The translations under genes and the position numbers were made by a program. A stretch of 29,540 nucleotides of DNA from Hypsibius dujardini (taxonomy: Eukaryota > Tardigrada > Eutardigrada > Parachela > Hypsibiidae): assembly GCA_001579985.1 (NCBI GenBank), contig LRSR01009609.1, positions 1-29,540 of the forward strand. Reading direction: 5' to 3'. Positions 9,044 through 20,100 of the stretch are shown here, piece by piece. Below the pieces are notes generated by a model. That model saw only the letters and a program-made list of their open reading frames with translations, was not told where the DNA came from and ran no database searches. Each line of letters begins with the position of its first letter. The stretch's first letter is position 1.

Positions 9044-11094
9044 GATGGATGATGGATATGAGACAACAGTTAAAATATATATTCCGAATAAAAATCCGAC
9101 GTCAAAAAATTAACTTCCCCAGATTCCGCGGAAAATGAAGAAAAATGGAGGTTATGATGAGACACACACACAGACACACACACACAGACACACACCGACC
9201 TTACGCGCTGTGTTGGAATGCCGCAGTCACAAGCAAGAGTATCGCTTTTTGCACTCAATCAATCGCTCCTCTCTCTCTCTCACTGCCCTTCTCTGTGTGT
9301 GTGTGTGCTGACGAAGGACGAGCGCAGGCAGAGAGAGACAGTAAAGTCGACAGACACATCTTCTCTCTCATTCAGTTCTCTTCTATCAAGGCCGACCTGT
9401 CTGAGTCACGTCCGCCGGTCACACCTGCCCTTTCGAACTGTTGGCCAATCGGAGCGGTCGGTCCGCCCACCTCCGCCAACTGGGGCAAAGTATATGGGCG
9501 CAAATCCTACGCCTACGCTGAGTACCTTAATGAATATCTCGGCTCTGATCCTACTCTTAAGTGATAATTACTAGTTTTCTTTTTCTTCTTTGTTTTTTGG
9601 TATTCGCTAACGCAAAATTCTAGCACTAACCACGAAATGAACCTTGCACTTAAAAATTGCGTGAGAAAAATCTATTATTTTAATTTACATGGCGACGGCA
9701 GTTGTAACTAGCGACCACGCCCAGGATGATGAATATTGAGCGAAGCTCTTGAAACAAATCCGATCAAACAATTGAAAAGGAACTTGAATGTTAAAGAGTA
9801 CCGACTGTTATAGGGGTATACGAGTATAAAATTATTTTACGACCCGAGCACAGCGGCGGCAGTGGCAGATGTCAATCTCTTCATGATGGTCAAGCAAACC
9901 TGTCGAAAAAAGTGCCGGCAGACAAGTTATTGTGCGCGACATTGGCACTAGAACTTTTGGCCCCACTGCCGCTTATAAAAACATAACTTCGCTCCGCAGC
10001 AATCCGGGAACCCGCTGTGACTCTTGAATGTGCAAACTGGATGGACATATTGATAGGTACGAGTACGAGTCATACAGACACAGACATATAGACATAGACA
10101 TACAGACACAGACATACAGACACAGACATACAGGCATATAGACACAGACATACAGACACAGACATATAGACATAGACATACAGACATATCGACACAGACG
10201 TTTAGACACAGACATACAGACATGCAGACACAGACATACAGATACAGACATAAAGACACGGACTTACAGACACAGACATACAGACAGACAGACATACACA
10301 GGTATACAAACACAGACATCTGCGAGTCATGATCAGAGGCAAATGTGATAAGTACAGACTTGTGACTTGTGTCACGTCCATGAAAATGTTCGAATGAACA
10401 GTAAGATGTATGCGTGAAACGGTTTTCCTGTTTGGGAATGTAATGTAATGATGTAATGGTTAGCTTCTCTTATTGACGCATTCCAGGGGCGCAACTCATG
10501 CAAGTGAAATGTCTGAGTCACTGACTGTCACAGAGTTGAACCTGAAGGTAAGGTGGTGAATTATTCCCATTCGTTCGTTCAACGGAATGGGCGTGATCAA
10601 TCAATCAACCGTTGACTGTGATTCGCGCGAAACGAGAAAATGCTAACGTACTCGATTTTCGGAGCAGGCACTCTGACCCAACCAAATTTTATAATAATTC
10701 CGCGATCTAACAGCTAATAATCTTTCACAGGCTAATAAACAGGCTGTCAGTGAATTGTCAACGCTCTGTAAAAAAGCGTGCTTGGACAAAAGGACAGTAC
10801 AGGGCACAGTGCTGCCACCTGCTGGTGATCGGCTCGCAGTCCGGGTTTGACGCCGCGGTCCGCTTAGCCGATCGTTCAAAGTGCGCAGGCAACAAAAGCC
10901 TCAACGGAATTTTCCCTCGAAAAATATAACGACGCTGATGCACAAAATTCGAAGTGCCAATTAAACATTTAGAGCTCCATTTCGTGAAAGTACGTTACAC
11001 ATTTAAGTCGGTCGTTTTTGAGGCAGCTGACATTTTTTTTGCCGCAGGAAAATCTTCCACTGAAAAAATAATTCCCTGAGACGTCCTCGACAAA
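9044..11094. other. Intergenic region between the divergent ERM and LEM genes
   Basis: ERM (–) and the LEM gene (+) are divergent, so both promoters should lie here. The ERM side has CA/CACAGA dinucleotide tracts (9163-9197) and TC/TG tracts (9270-9308). No convincing TATA box is close to either start. The open frame at 9145-9564 has low-complexity, non-conserved content and is not credited as a gene. I see no RNA gene. Confidence 0.5.
10065..10320. repeat. (CAGACATA/CAGACA)n degenerate tandem array
   Basis: About 250 bp of ACAGACAC/ACAGACAT units, with 14-bp doublets of the CAGACACAGACATA type, lie in the ERM–LEM intergenic region. Open frames through it are artefacts of the stop-free repeat. 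Confidence 0.93.
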
Positions 11095-12121
11095 ATGGCC
11101 GACATCGCTTGGATCCAAAGCCTCTCGGACAGTGAACTATTTGCCAATTTGAAGGAACATGGCGTGACCACTCCGGTGACTGGTACGTCGGGGCTCTGCG
11201 GACTCTGGGGCGGGTGAAAGCTCACGGCGACCTATTTTGTTTTATAGGAAGTACGCGGAAAATTCTCGAGAAAAAGTTGGCAAAATTGATGGGCATCGCG
11301 GTGGTGGGTAGTTCACCCGCGTCGGATAGTGGACGAGCGTCTGCGGAATTCGACGATGTGGAGATCACTTACGACAGCAACGACAGTGGAAATTGGTAGG
11401 TGGATTGGTTTCGGGGAGTTACGTTGAAATTGCAAACAGTTCATCAATCAATCAACCAATCAATCAACTGTGTCGTTGTGTAATTGAATGGTCGTCCTTC
11501 CAATCAATCAACCAATCAACTGGCTGTTTGTGTCATTGAATGGTTGTCCTTCCACCTGGTCAAGGTTAAAACTTGTTCGTATTGCCCTTTGACTGCGGAA
11601 TCGGTTGTTTTGAATTTATCGGTGCGTCCTGTTAACGTTTTGATTATCTATTTTGAATTAGTTGGATTGTCGAGAAAGTTTCGGAAGCGGAATGATCAGC
11701 TAGCAGAATTGTTTGATTGATCGGTTGATTGATTGATTGATTGATTGATTACAGGCAAGATGACAGACTTCCTCGCCGTCGCGGACGTCACGGCAACGAC
11801 ACGTTCGGCAACTCCTTCTACATGGAGGAGGTAGACGCCAAACCGACTGCTCAGCTGCGCAACCTCCGTCGCGATGAGCTGGCCGACCTCCAGTCGGACA
11901 TTCGGGAGCAGGAAGAGATCAATCGCAATCTGGCCGGTCTGGAGAAGAACGGTTCGCAGAGCTCGCGTACCGCTTTGACGGTCCTGGCGATCCTCTTTGT
12001 GATTGGAGTTTTCCTCGTCATCTCCTACATGACTCAAGGAGAGTCAGCGGATGAGTTGCTGCGTGTGCCCACCGTGAAAGTCGTCCCCGCTGAACGCGCC
12101 GTTCCTGCCGATCAACTTTAG
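11095..12121 (+). CDS. Emerin-like LEM-domain inner nuclear membrane protein, 3 exons, 200 aa
   Basis: LEM-domain proteins anchor chromatin at the nuclear envelope by binding BAF. Exons are 11095-11182, 11248-11395 and 11755-12121, with GT–AG junctions (short 65-bp intron 1, 359-bp intron 2). They join to 603 nt (200 codons plus TAG). The start context is GACAAAATGG. Residues ~7-48 form the LEM fold: LSDSELFANLKEHGVTTPVT, then STRKILEKKLAKLMG, with the split G codon across intron 1 in the middle of the motif. A serine/acidic linker follows (SDSGRASAEFDDVEITYDSN), then a basic cluster (RLPRRRGRHG), a charged helical stretch (LRRDELADLQSDIREQEEIN) and one membrane span near residues 154-172 (TALTVLAILFVIGVFLVISY). 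A ~28-residue tail faces the lumen. LEM domain plus single C-terminal anchor, at this size, fits emerin (C. elegans EMR-1 is about 166 aa) rather than LAP2 or MAN1. An in-frame stop follows immediately if intron 2 is not removed. Confidence 0.92.
11713..11750. repeat. (GATT)n array abutting the LEM exon 3 acceptor
   Basis: TTGATTGAT-type repeats run directly into the ACAG acceptor at 11751-11754. The microsatellite therefore occupies the position where the branch point and pyrimidine tract of intron 2 must be. GATT is the reverse complement of AATC, the dominant tetranucleotide of the window. Confidence 0.9.
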
Positions 12122-12156
12122 AGAGCTCTACTGCATTTGCTTCGCTTATCCGTGTA

Positions 12157-12455
12157 CACACGTGGCAAAAAACCTCAGGCTGACCGAATTAAAGCCAAAT
12201 TTTTACCGGCGCCCAGCAAAATATGGTGGTCGGAGTTTGAGCCATTTTAACCAAATGTGTGTAGCTGTGTCCCACATCGCTTGATTCATTGATTTAACAC
12301 GAAATCGCCAGTATAACTCCAAGTCAATCAATCAATCGACTGCCTGGTCAGCTCTGGTCAAAAACAGCTGCATAAATTGGCCGAAATGGCTCAAACTCCG
12401 ACCACCCCCATTTTGCTGGGCGCCTGGAAAAATTTGAGGTTTTTTGTCACGTGTG
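12157..12455 (+). mobile_element. ~300-bp inverted-repeat MITE, copy 1 (probably LEM gene 3' UTR)
   Basis: The left end CACACGTGGCAAAAAACCTC is matched by the reverse complement of the right end (CACACGTGACAAAAAACCTC). The arms continue through CGGCGCCCAGCAAAAT and GGTGGTCGGAGTTTGAGCCA, about 90 bp in all. The right arm lacks ~19 bp (GGCTGACCGAATTAAAGCC) present in the left. The centre is unique and includes a small AATC run (12325-12341). A second copy in opposite orientation lies at 23101-23355. No coding capacity. I cannot identify a convincing target duplication. The element begins 36 bp after the LEM stop codon. Confidence 0.88.
12188..12193 (+). promoter_or_regulatory. Candidate LEM-gene poly(A) signal inside the MITE
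   Basis: ATTAAA, 67 nt after the LEM stop codon, is the first poly(A)-like hexamer downstream. It lies inside the left terminal inverted repeat of the ~300-bp element, so 3' end formation may rely on transposon sequence. Positional inference only. Confidence 0.4.
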
Positions 12456-12836
12456 TTTTCTCTCATCACGCGGGAAATTCATTTTTCATTGCCCGACAAA
12501 CCAATTTTCTGCTCTTCCTACCCCGAAAGTAGTCGCACCTTTGCGCCGAAAGTTCATGTGTCCGATATTTTTGAGCAAGCATTTGAGTTTTGATGAAAGT
12601 TCATAAGAATAATTACTAGCTTTTTTTGAGTTTCTGATAAAGGTGTAATCTCGGGAAGAATCCTATTTTCATTGCTGTTGGTGTGGCTCCCGAAGAAATT
12701 TTCGTTCATCCACTCTACACCTTTGTGTTCGTCACCGCAAAAGTCCTCGGGAACCTAGAACCTCTCAGAGGATCTCAAAACGTCAGCAATTAGTAGAGCC
12801 AGCAAAAATTTAAATTAGTCCACTAGTTATTTCTTT

Positions 12837-13160
12837 GGCTACGCGCGCTACCGCTTTCCGTATGCCACACGACTTTTTGGCTACGCGCGCTACCGCTTTC
12901 CGTATGCCACACGACTTTTTTGCTACGCGCGCTACCGCTTTCCGTATGCTACACGACTTTTTGGCTACGCGCGCTACCGCTTTCCGTATGCCACACAACA
13001 TTTTGGCTACGCGTGCTAACGCTTTCCGTATGCTAAACAACGTTTTGGCTACGCGCGCTACCGCTTTCCGTATGCTACACAACGTTTTGGCTACGCGCGC
13101 TACCGCTTTCCGTATGCCACACGACTTTTTGGCTACGCGCGCTATCGTTTTCCTCAATTT
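12837..13160. repeat. 42-bp minisatellite, 7 full copies plus a partial
   Basis: Units start at 12837, 12879, 12921, 12963, 13005, 13047, 13089 and 13131, an exact 42-bp period. Each unit contains CTACGCGCGCTACCGCTTTC and then CGTATGCYACACRAC. Because 42 is divisible by 3, the array stays open on both strands. The + strand reads ATRATAFRMPHDFL (12835-13260) and the – strand reads ARVAKKSCGIRKAV (inside a 170-codon frame from 13322 to 12810). Units differ mainly at three positions (CC/CT of GCCAC, ACGAC/ACAAC, one GCGTGCTAAC variant). Neither frame has a recognisable domain or splice context, so I annotate it as a repeat, not a gene. Confidence 0.93.
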
Positions 13161-14429
13161 TTGTATGTTTGTATTCAGTGAATTCTCAAACGGTCTGCTA
13201 GAATCAGTGATTGATCTGGGTGTTGCAGAATTCTTTTTCGCGACTGCACCTATGGCGTGAATTCGATGTGGCTTAACCCACTGAAAACCAGTCAGCATAC
13301 ACTTGCTAGATTTGACAGTCACATTCGATTTTCAGCGCGAGTTCTGGGTCTTTTCGTTCGCGGTTTTTTGCTTTGATATTTTTACCACATATTTATTTAG
13401 ATTCAAAAAACAAATTCTGAAAAAACTTTTCAAAGGGATAGGAACCTACTTAGCACCACCTTTGCTTACACTTGGACCGCCCGAACAATATCCAGTCCAA
13501 CGTGCCGACATTTTTGTTCTCAGTATCGAAAAAATAAGGGACTTGAGACTGGTCCTTAGGGCATCTAGTAAAACTGGCATTGCAATATTCAAGTGAATAC
13601 AAATGGAGTTAAAAATTAGTAACCATTAGGAAAAGGTTAGAACTCTGCCTAATGATTCGCTGCGCTACCACTCTGAGTAACCAATACGAGTGACGTGTAA
13701 CTGACATTTCGTGACTGTGTAATCACTCATTTGACGGCTTTTTTCCATTCTTCGTCAGCGGCACCACGGTTCATGCCACCATTGAAACGGTTACACGGTT
13801 AGAGTTGTGGGGAATTTTCCAAACGATTCCGTTGAGTTTTGCAAGGAATCATTGAGCGTTTTCCGTAATCTAGCAAAGTTTTGCTAGACCCGGTTCTATT
13901 CGTAAACCAAAAACACCTGGTTACCAGAGGATCAAATTTAACTTCAAAAGAACGGCCCATGTCAACTTCAGAACCTAAAAGTTTATCGGGATGGGGCTTC
14001 ACACTGTCCGAAAGTGCGCTCTCATGATTTTCACACTCAGCTGAGCTAAGAGATTCCCCCACCGAATGTAAAATACGAAATCCGAACAAAATGAGAACAA
14101 AGCCGGCATCGAAATCATCAAAGAATATGTCTCTCCACCTGGCTAGTTCGCGAGTCAACGAAGAACGTACAGTTAAATGAGAGTCAGTAATGAGTGTGTC
14201 ACACAAGGAAAACAAAGACGCCCATAGAGTGCGGGGAGATATCAAGGGGAGAAGTTATTCGATTAAGATCAGTCGTGGCATCCTCAATTTCAACAGGCCC
14301 GTTTAGTCAGTGAGAATACAGGCAGAGGAACTGCAATCAATACAACAAATCATGTCTTCTTCGTATCTATGCATCACAACACAATTACCCAAAAGGCATT
14401 TCGAAGAAAAGCAAACGGCTTCTTGGACT

Positions 14430-14715
14430 ACCGTAATCTCCCGATCTCAAGGGACAGTTGAGTCCCACCCCCTCCACTCATCGGTTGACTGTTCAATCGG
14501 ATTCACAGTGTCGTGATTGGTTGAAATTTAAGATAAACTTGGCAGCGATTGATTAATTGATTGACTAAGCGGAATTTCTTGACGCACACAACAAATCAGT
14601 TGATTGATTGATTTTAGATATACAATAACAAACAGTGATGAAGAAATAAGATCCGGGGTGGATCAAATTAACTGATAGGGCAAAAAAGTGTTTCTTGAGA
14701 TCGGGAGATTACGGT
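14430..14715. mobile_element. 286-bp inverted-repeat element inserted in the retroelement remnant
   Basis: Perfect 22-bp terminal inverted repeats at 14430-14451 (begins ACCGTAATCTCCCGATCTCA) and 14694-14715. The interior is non-coding and contains GATT runs (14550-14563, 14601-14615), as do the ~300-bp elements at 12157 and 23101, but the ends are unrelated. It separates the zinc-knuckle part of the remnant from its downstream part. I see no clear target duplication. Confidence 0.8.
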
Positions 14716-15165
14716 GCCTCACGAGACGTTTTAAGTCGAGCGGCCTTGATCATTGTTCGAGCTGCACTGGTTGGCGCAGGCGCGATGCGGGCCACCACAT
14801 CGAGCGCAGGCATGTTGATAAGTGCATCGCCGGGCCGTTGCAGGTGGTGGCGTTGTAGCGAAAGCAGAATTGCGGCTGCTCATCTCAACGTTGCTGCGCT
14901 GGCGATCCGCCCTGCTGCTGGTAGTTTCCCTTTCCGAAGTTACAAAAACAGCCGTACGGGCTTCCCTGGTGACGCGCGGTCTGACGAGTCTGGGAGTAGA
15001 AATGACGATCGGACAGCGTGCGACGTGCATCGTTGTCTAGAAAAGATGACTTGTCAAAAGACATACGGCAGCGAAAATTTCTGTCGAAGCGCATGACGGC
15101 AGTGGCCGAATAATCACACAATTTTTACAACGAAAATTCCAGATACTTCGAGTATTCCGACAATA

Positions 15166-15305
15166 CTGTAGAATCGGGATAACTTGCGTCACAAGATCAT
15201 GCAGTACAAACCGACCTGTCTGATTAAATGCAAATTTATTTAGGACCGCCGGTACAAATTTACGAGGGGGTCCAAACACCGGCGCAAGTTATCCAGATTC
15301 TACAG
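15166..15305. mobile_element. 140-bp CTGTAG-ended MITE inserted in the retroelement remnant
   Basis: Arms CTGTAGAATCGGGATAACTT (15166 onward) and its near-perfect reverse complement ending at 15305 (one mismatch in 23). The left flank is TA and the right flank TG, which could be a decayed TA duplication. The CTGTAG…CTACAG ends match the TA-flanked element at 23733-23839, suggesting related Tc1/mariner-type MITEs. Confidence 0.75.
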
Positions 15306-15653
15306 TGCTTCCGCGTGTTCTTTGCTCAAACTCAATCGGTGAATCAGTCTCGTACTCTCAGCTAAAAATTCATTCACAGAAAATGCCTTTGCGGACCTGC
15401 ACACACGTGAAGGGTTTTACAGTTAGCTTCTCGATGGTGGAGGTGGCCAGACGGAGTTGAGCACACAGGTCGTCGAGTGTCGGCTGAAGGAATGGTGCAA
15501 TCTTCCTCCGGATTTGCGGCGAGATCATTGTAGAGGATGATCAGCTCGGCTTGCAACTCGTTGAAGTACACTTTTTAATCCCCGGAACTTACACAGATCC
15601 TTTAGCTGTTCCACGCTCATGGCTTTAAGGTCCTCGTGAGAGATAAGCGACAT

Positions 15654-16663
15654 GTTGATGTTAATGAGATTGTGTGTTGAAACGATCTGAAAACTACTTT
15701 ACGCGAAAGCAATTTAGAATTTAAAGAACTATTGGGAAAATTGTTAGAGGTTTTTTGCCAAGAAGAAACTGATATCCCTAAAGGGGACAGTCATTGCTTT
15801 ATATAATTCTAAAAATACAGAGATATGGAAACTAAGCCCGGAGAGTTTTGCGGTCGATCCGGCCGCTGGACTGATGAGTCGCGAAAGGGCAACTGGGGAA
15901 AGACCAAGCAGGCGAGTTGGGAGGAGTTGTCGATTGGCCTATCCAGATGAGAGAGCGGAACTGGCCGCTGGGCACGGTTGTCGGGTGAGCTATATGACAC
16001 ACACTGGGCAAACTTTTAGTGTGGGAGCTCGCCAGAACCAACAGACCAGAGAAAGTTCGCTGTGTTACAATCAGATTTATGAGATAAATCTACCCCCTTC
16101 GTGGTAGGTTTTTGTAGGATGAGAAAGATATTGTACCATCATTTCGGCAAATCGTTCGTACAAAATTTATTGGTCGACAAAATGTAATGGGCTTCGAAAA
16201 CGTTTCTCAAAACACTCAGGTGGATGCAGGTGGAGGTAAACTGGATCTATCTAGAATATTTTTTTAACATATTATAAGAGAACAGACAGTAGTGGCTTCA
16301 TTAGATTAAGGTTAATCGTAGTAAGATATGTTCTCACAGATAGGCCAGCGAAAATGACCAAAGGTCAGTACACACATACGCAGTACAGTGAATGATAGAG
16401 CCTGCGTTTATGTTGGGCGAAGTGGGAGTTTAGAAGGTCATTTTGAACCAATCTTGAAATAAGCAGTATTTTCCAATGTAAATTTGGTTGATTCTGAAGG
16501 TGCACACGCAGATACAGGTCGTGTTGTCATGAGCGAGATCAGTTTACCTTGCTCCTTAAATTGACTTGGTGTTTGGGTGGTACCCAACATGTACTCAACA
16601 CTTGATTATAGTATAATCTATCTGCCTAGTTAACCCATTCCTATCTATCCTCACATTCTATAA
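15654..16663. other. Non-coding stretch upstream (– strand sense) of the retroelement remnant
   Basis: Overlapping open frames at 15809-16107 have no recognisable family and no splice context. The stretch may include the retroelement's 5' terminal region, but I found no matching repeat elsewhere in the window. Nothing further is supported. Confidence 0.35.
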
Positions 16664-17144
16664 TGTTAGGTCTACCAAACCGGAGGTTGGATAGGTAACA
16701 AGTTTGTTAGACTGAATGTGGTGATCGGTAGAGAAGTAAATTGGAAGAAGAGAAAGAGGAAGTACAACTGCCTCTTATAACTAGAAAAACATCTGATTAT
16801 ATAGTAAAGTGTTAACTATAAAATTGATAGTAAATAGCACACACATCAGAATTACATACAAGTAATTAGCTGTGGCAGCAGTATAGGGTTAATAATAATG
16901 TACTTACTCAGCTATTATCACGTACACAGTTCCGCCATGTCGGCAGGAACTGATACATTAGATCAGGAACTATTCTTTACCCTTGACTATATAAGCGTAT
17001 GTTCTGCAGTAATTTGGAGAGTTCCTTCCTTTATCCTCTAATCTCCTGTACCAGTAAAGTCTTCCCATGATTCTTCTCCTATTATTTAGTCTAATAGCTT
17101 GTATGTTCAGGTTCTTCCGTTCAAGTAGGGACGGAGGCCTAACA
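16664..17144 (-). mobile_element. Solo-LTR-like repeat, copy 1 (481 bp, – strand)
   Basis: It is bounded by TGTTAGG (16664-16670) and CCTAACA (17138-17144), the short inverted TG…CA ends typical of LTRs. On the – strand the 3' part (CTGATGTGTGTGCTATTTAC, TTCAGTCTAA.AAACTTGTTA, CAAC.TCCGGTTTGGTAGACC) is shared with copies at 21722 and 24711. The 5' part differs and contains a TATATAG. There is no flanking gag/pol and no clear target duplication. Confidence 0.65.
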
Positions 17145-20100
17145 TTGGCTTTTAACTTGATTGACTTGGCTACGCATGTTCAGCAAACTTTTAAAAAGAC
17201 TTTTTGACCATTGGTCAAGTTATTTGAGTCGTTTAAACGTTTTTCAAAAATTAGGAGTAATACCAGTGCGAATTAATAGACCTTTCAGAAGCCTATGCAG
17301 GGCCTGTCGTCAATGCTCTATGCGAGACCTGTAATGAACCAGTGGGGGCATTTGGCAGGTCTGCGGTTGAAGGCCTCCAAAAGACCTCCCGTAAACATTT
17401 GACGGAATCTCACAGATCAGTGAGCGGAGGCCGTCGGCAGGGCATGGAATGGCCTTCAATGTACTTCTGCCAACTACACCGCATTTAAATGAACTAATTT
17501 CACTTTATGAAAATTCGTATGAAGATAACTATTGTACAATAAAAAATAATGTGTAATAAGTAATATAAAACACAAGTAATTTTTATTAAAAATGAATAAA
17601 TATAACTACTGAGAAATCGTATCACTAGTAAACGAATTATTTCTTTAATAATTATTGTAAAGTTTAAACTAACATTATTGTTTCGATTTAACATAACTTT
17701 ATTGGGAGCGTTGTTTTATATATTTTTATTGTTGCATTATTTTATTTTATTTGTTTTATTTCTTGTTGTTTTATTTTATTTTATTTTATTTTATGTGTTG
17801 CAGTTTGCATTGGTATCGGCAGGTGCAATGCACATTGCGCATATTATGCGCACCTTACAGATGCATTTTCGCGTTTGTGCATTTCAGCCGTTGAAACTTA
17901 AAAAGTTCATTCTCCGAGTATTATTTTTTTACTTTGCCAAGGTTTTTGGCTCCGTTGAGTTATTTATACCTCCCATCTCTTGCAAAGAGATTTTCCAGCA
18001 TGAAGCGTTTGTTTTGGATTTCATTTTTCTTCGTCTGATCTTCGATTCTTGTCTTTTCTCATGTGCATTTCAGTTTTCGGATGACAAAATCGAGATGAAT
18101 TTCTAGTCTGCTAGTGTTGTCGGGAGATTCGCGAATCGATGCTGTTTTTCTTGCAGATTGACTGACCGTTGAGGCACTAGGACTCATGTGTTGTCTACTT
18201 CTATTGATTCATTGATCAGTCCCTCATTTTTTGGTTTGTGACCTTCTTTTTCTTGAATTCTGCCGTGACAGGATAAAATTCTTGTGATAGAATTGTAGTA
18301 AAGTAATACGCAAGGCAAATCATAATAGGTTATTACAAGTTTTTTTAGTTCCTGAAGTGAAAATGTAACTAGACGGAGTACCATTCACCACACCAATTTT
18401 ATCGGGAAGTTTTTTCAGAGTAAATTTGAAAAGTCTGGAAATGAGGAATTCATTTGTTCTAGTGCTTAAAACTACTTAACAGTATTGGTGAAGGACGACT
18501 ACTCTTGATAGGCCTAAGTCCTATCGGTAGAGTTCTAGGTTGATTCACGCAAAAGATAATGAGATTTTATTAGACTGAGAAACGAAATACGATAAAACTA
18601 AAAAACTCTCTCCCCCCACAACTCACATTCTACTGCTTAAATAGATCAACACACGCAGTCACAAACATAGATTACCTAACGATTATGTAAGACACTATAT
18701 TATGTAACTGACAAACGACAAACAGACAAAATAGGTCGTCACACAGAAGTTTATATAATTAATGAATATTAAATGGGTAGATGGTTAGGCAGAGCCTAAC
18801 ACTCTGCCAATTGACCATTGGTCAGTCGTTTTGGTTTTTGAAGTGTTTTCCTCATCGTGAATTTCATTGTTCTATATATTGACAGCATCTGTTAGCTCTC
18901 CCTAACAATATTCTGAGACAGATGTCCTCCCGTTATACGCGGCGTTCATTGGGAGGGATAAATTTTTTACCTGGAGGGAAACAAATTACCTCCGCGAGTA
19001 AAAAAATTATGCCCGGTGTAAAGAAGGGTAGAAAATTGTCTTGGAAATGTCCTGCAGGACAAAAAAGCTCTTCCGACTATTACGATTTTATCGTTTTGAA
19101 TTATTTGCTTTTCTTGACAGCTTTTCGTTTCTTCTGGTTTTTATTCGCGCCTATGATCTATATTTATGAATTTACCATATAAACATAATTATGCCCTTCC
19201 GGATGTTTTGTCATGGAAGGTAAAAAAACGATATCTAAAAGGTTCATTTGGCCGCATATATTTATACTTCCAGTTACACTTCCTATTGCACCTCTTGCTC
19301 TATCTCCGGAGTATATATTGTCATTGGGGTCTGCAGTATGTGCTCTTGCAGTTCCCGGAAGAAGTTTTTCACTATTTCACATAATAGCATTCTGTATAAG
19401 ACCTGTGTGACGACTTGTGTAGGTGATGGGAGACCAGTGGTGGATGGCAGTTGGATGGCCTACGAGCCAGAGTGAAATGCTCCTCACGGGTCTTCCATAG
19501 GCGTTTTTGGCAGGCCATTGTGGCCCGGTACAGGTCACGTTTTTCCACGGGGTACGGGCAGTGGCAAAAAAAGGTGTTTTCCAATTTAAGCAAACGTTTG
19601 GGGCCTCGACCTTTGGAAGAAAAGTTTCCTAAATAGTTCCACATAAACTTCAATCTTTTCGAAGTGGGCTTGTAAATCAGCGCAAGTTTCAAAATTACCA
19701 GGAACAATATGCCCATTGTTTTATTCAATTTTAAATAAAAAAAATTGTGCCACTTTGCCCACCCTTCACCCTACCATGAGGAGTCTAGATTCCGACTTGT
19801 AAAGTACCCTAAACGAGCCCATTTTAGTGTAACAGCAGGCATTTAACACGTTTCATTTAGACATTTTGGCCACCTCGAATCCTGCTGAGACCATTACGAC
19901 TGAAATGTTTGGCAACTTCTTCCGGACATAGATCAGTCAGCAAATAACCAAACCATGATATCTGAATTTCAAACAAGAAACCAAATTTCAAAATCTGTTG
20001 AATTTAACGAAATCACTCAAGCTACCTTTTGCGAAAAAAATTGGAGATCACCATGTCGTGAGTTGACGACAATGGGCGTTAACGGGTTAATTGCCTTACC

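Larger units (their letters stand above)
13799..15653 (-). pseudogene. Decayed DIRS/tyrosine-recombinase-type retroelement polyprotein remnant
   Basis: Fragments in one order and orientation on the – strand resemble the polyprotein N-terminus of DIRS-like elements. (1) 15653 to ~15500: MSLISHEDLKAMSVEQLKDL then CKFRGLK, and, in a shifted frame, ELQAELIILYNDLAANPEE, resembling a SAP domain (…L..LC..RGL…KAELI..Y). (2) ~15510-15370: LDDLCAQLRLATSTIEKL, shifted again, ending in a stop. (3) 15121-14736: RFDRNFRCRMSF, an in-frame TGA, then FCFRYNATTCNG and, after a further shift near 14835, RRCTYQHACARCGGPHRAC, a Cys/His zinc knuckle. (4) 14245-13799: GFRILHSV, NHESALSDS, GSEVDMGRSF, TGSSKTLLDYGKRSM, resembling the segment before the reverse transcriptase. 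Two inverted-repeat elements interrupt it (15166-15305, 14430-14715). No RT or recombinase core was found in the window. The superfamily is from remembered patterns, so it is tentative. That it is a frameshifted retroelement is more secure. Confidence 0.6.

Noticed and set aside
9145-9564. 139-codon + strand frame upstream of ERM
   Set aside because: Built from CA and TC/TG repeats plus non-conserved sequence. It lies in the divergent promoter region with no domain.
15571-15592. A possible 22-nt GT–AG intron (gtaagt…aaaaag) that would restore a frame in the 15653-15370 – strand sequence
   Set aside because: 22 nt is below a workable animal intron. The unspliced reading CKFRGLK continues a SAP-like motif, and a second frameshift without splice sites follows. 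A decayed retroelement ORF explains all of it better.
17678-18106. 142-codon hydrophobic frame resembling a membrane protein
   Set aside because: The hydrophobicity comes from TTTTATT repeats. No conserved pattern, no splice context.
19372-19728. 118-codon – strand frame with Cys/His residues (CHCPYPVEKRDLYRAT)
   Set aside because: Considered as a zinc-finger or transposase fragment, but spacing fits no family I know and there is no supporting context.
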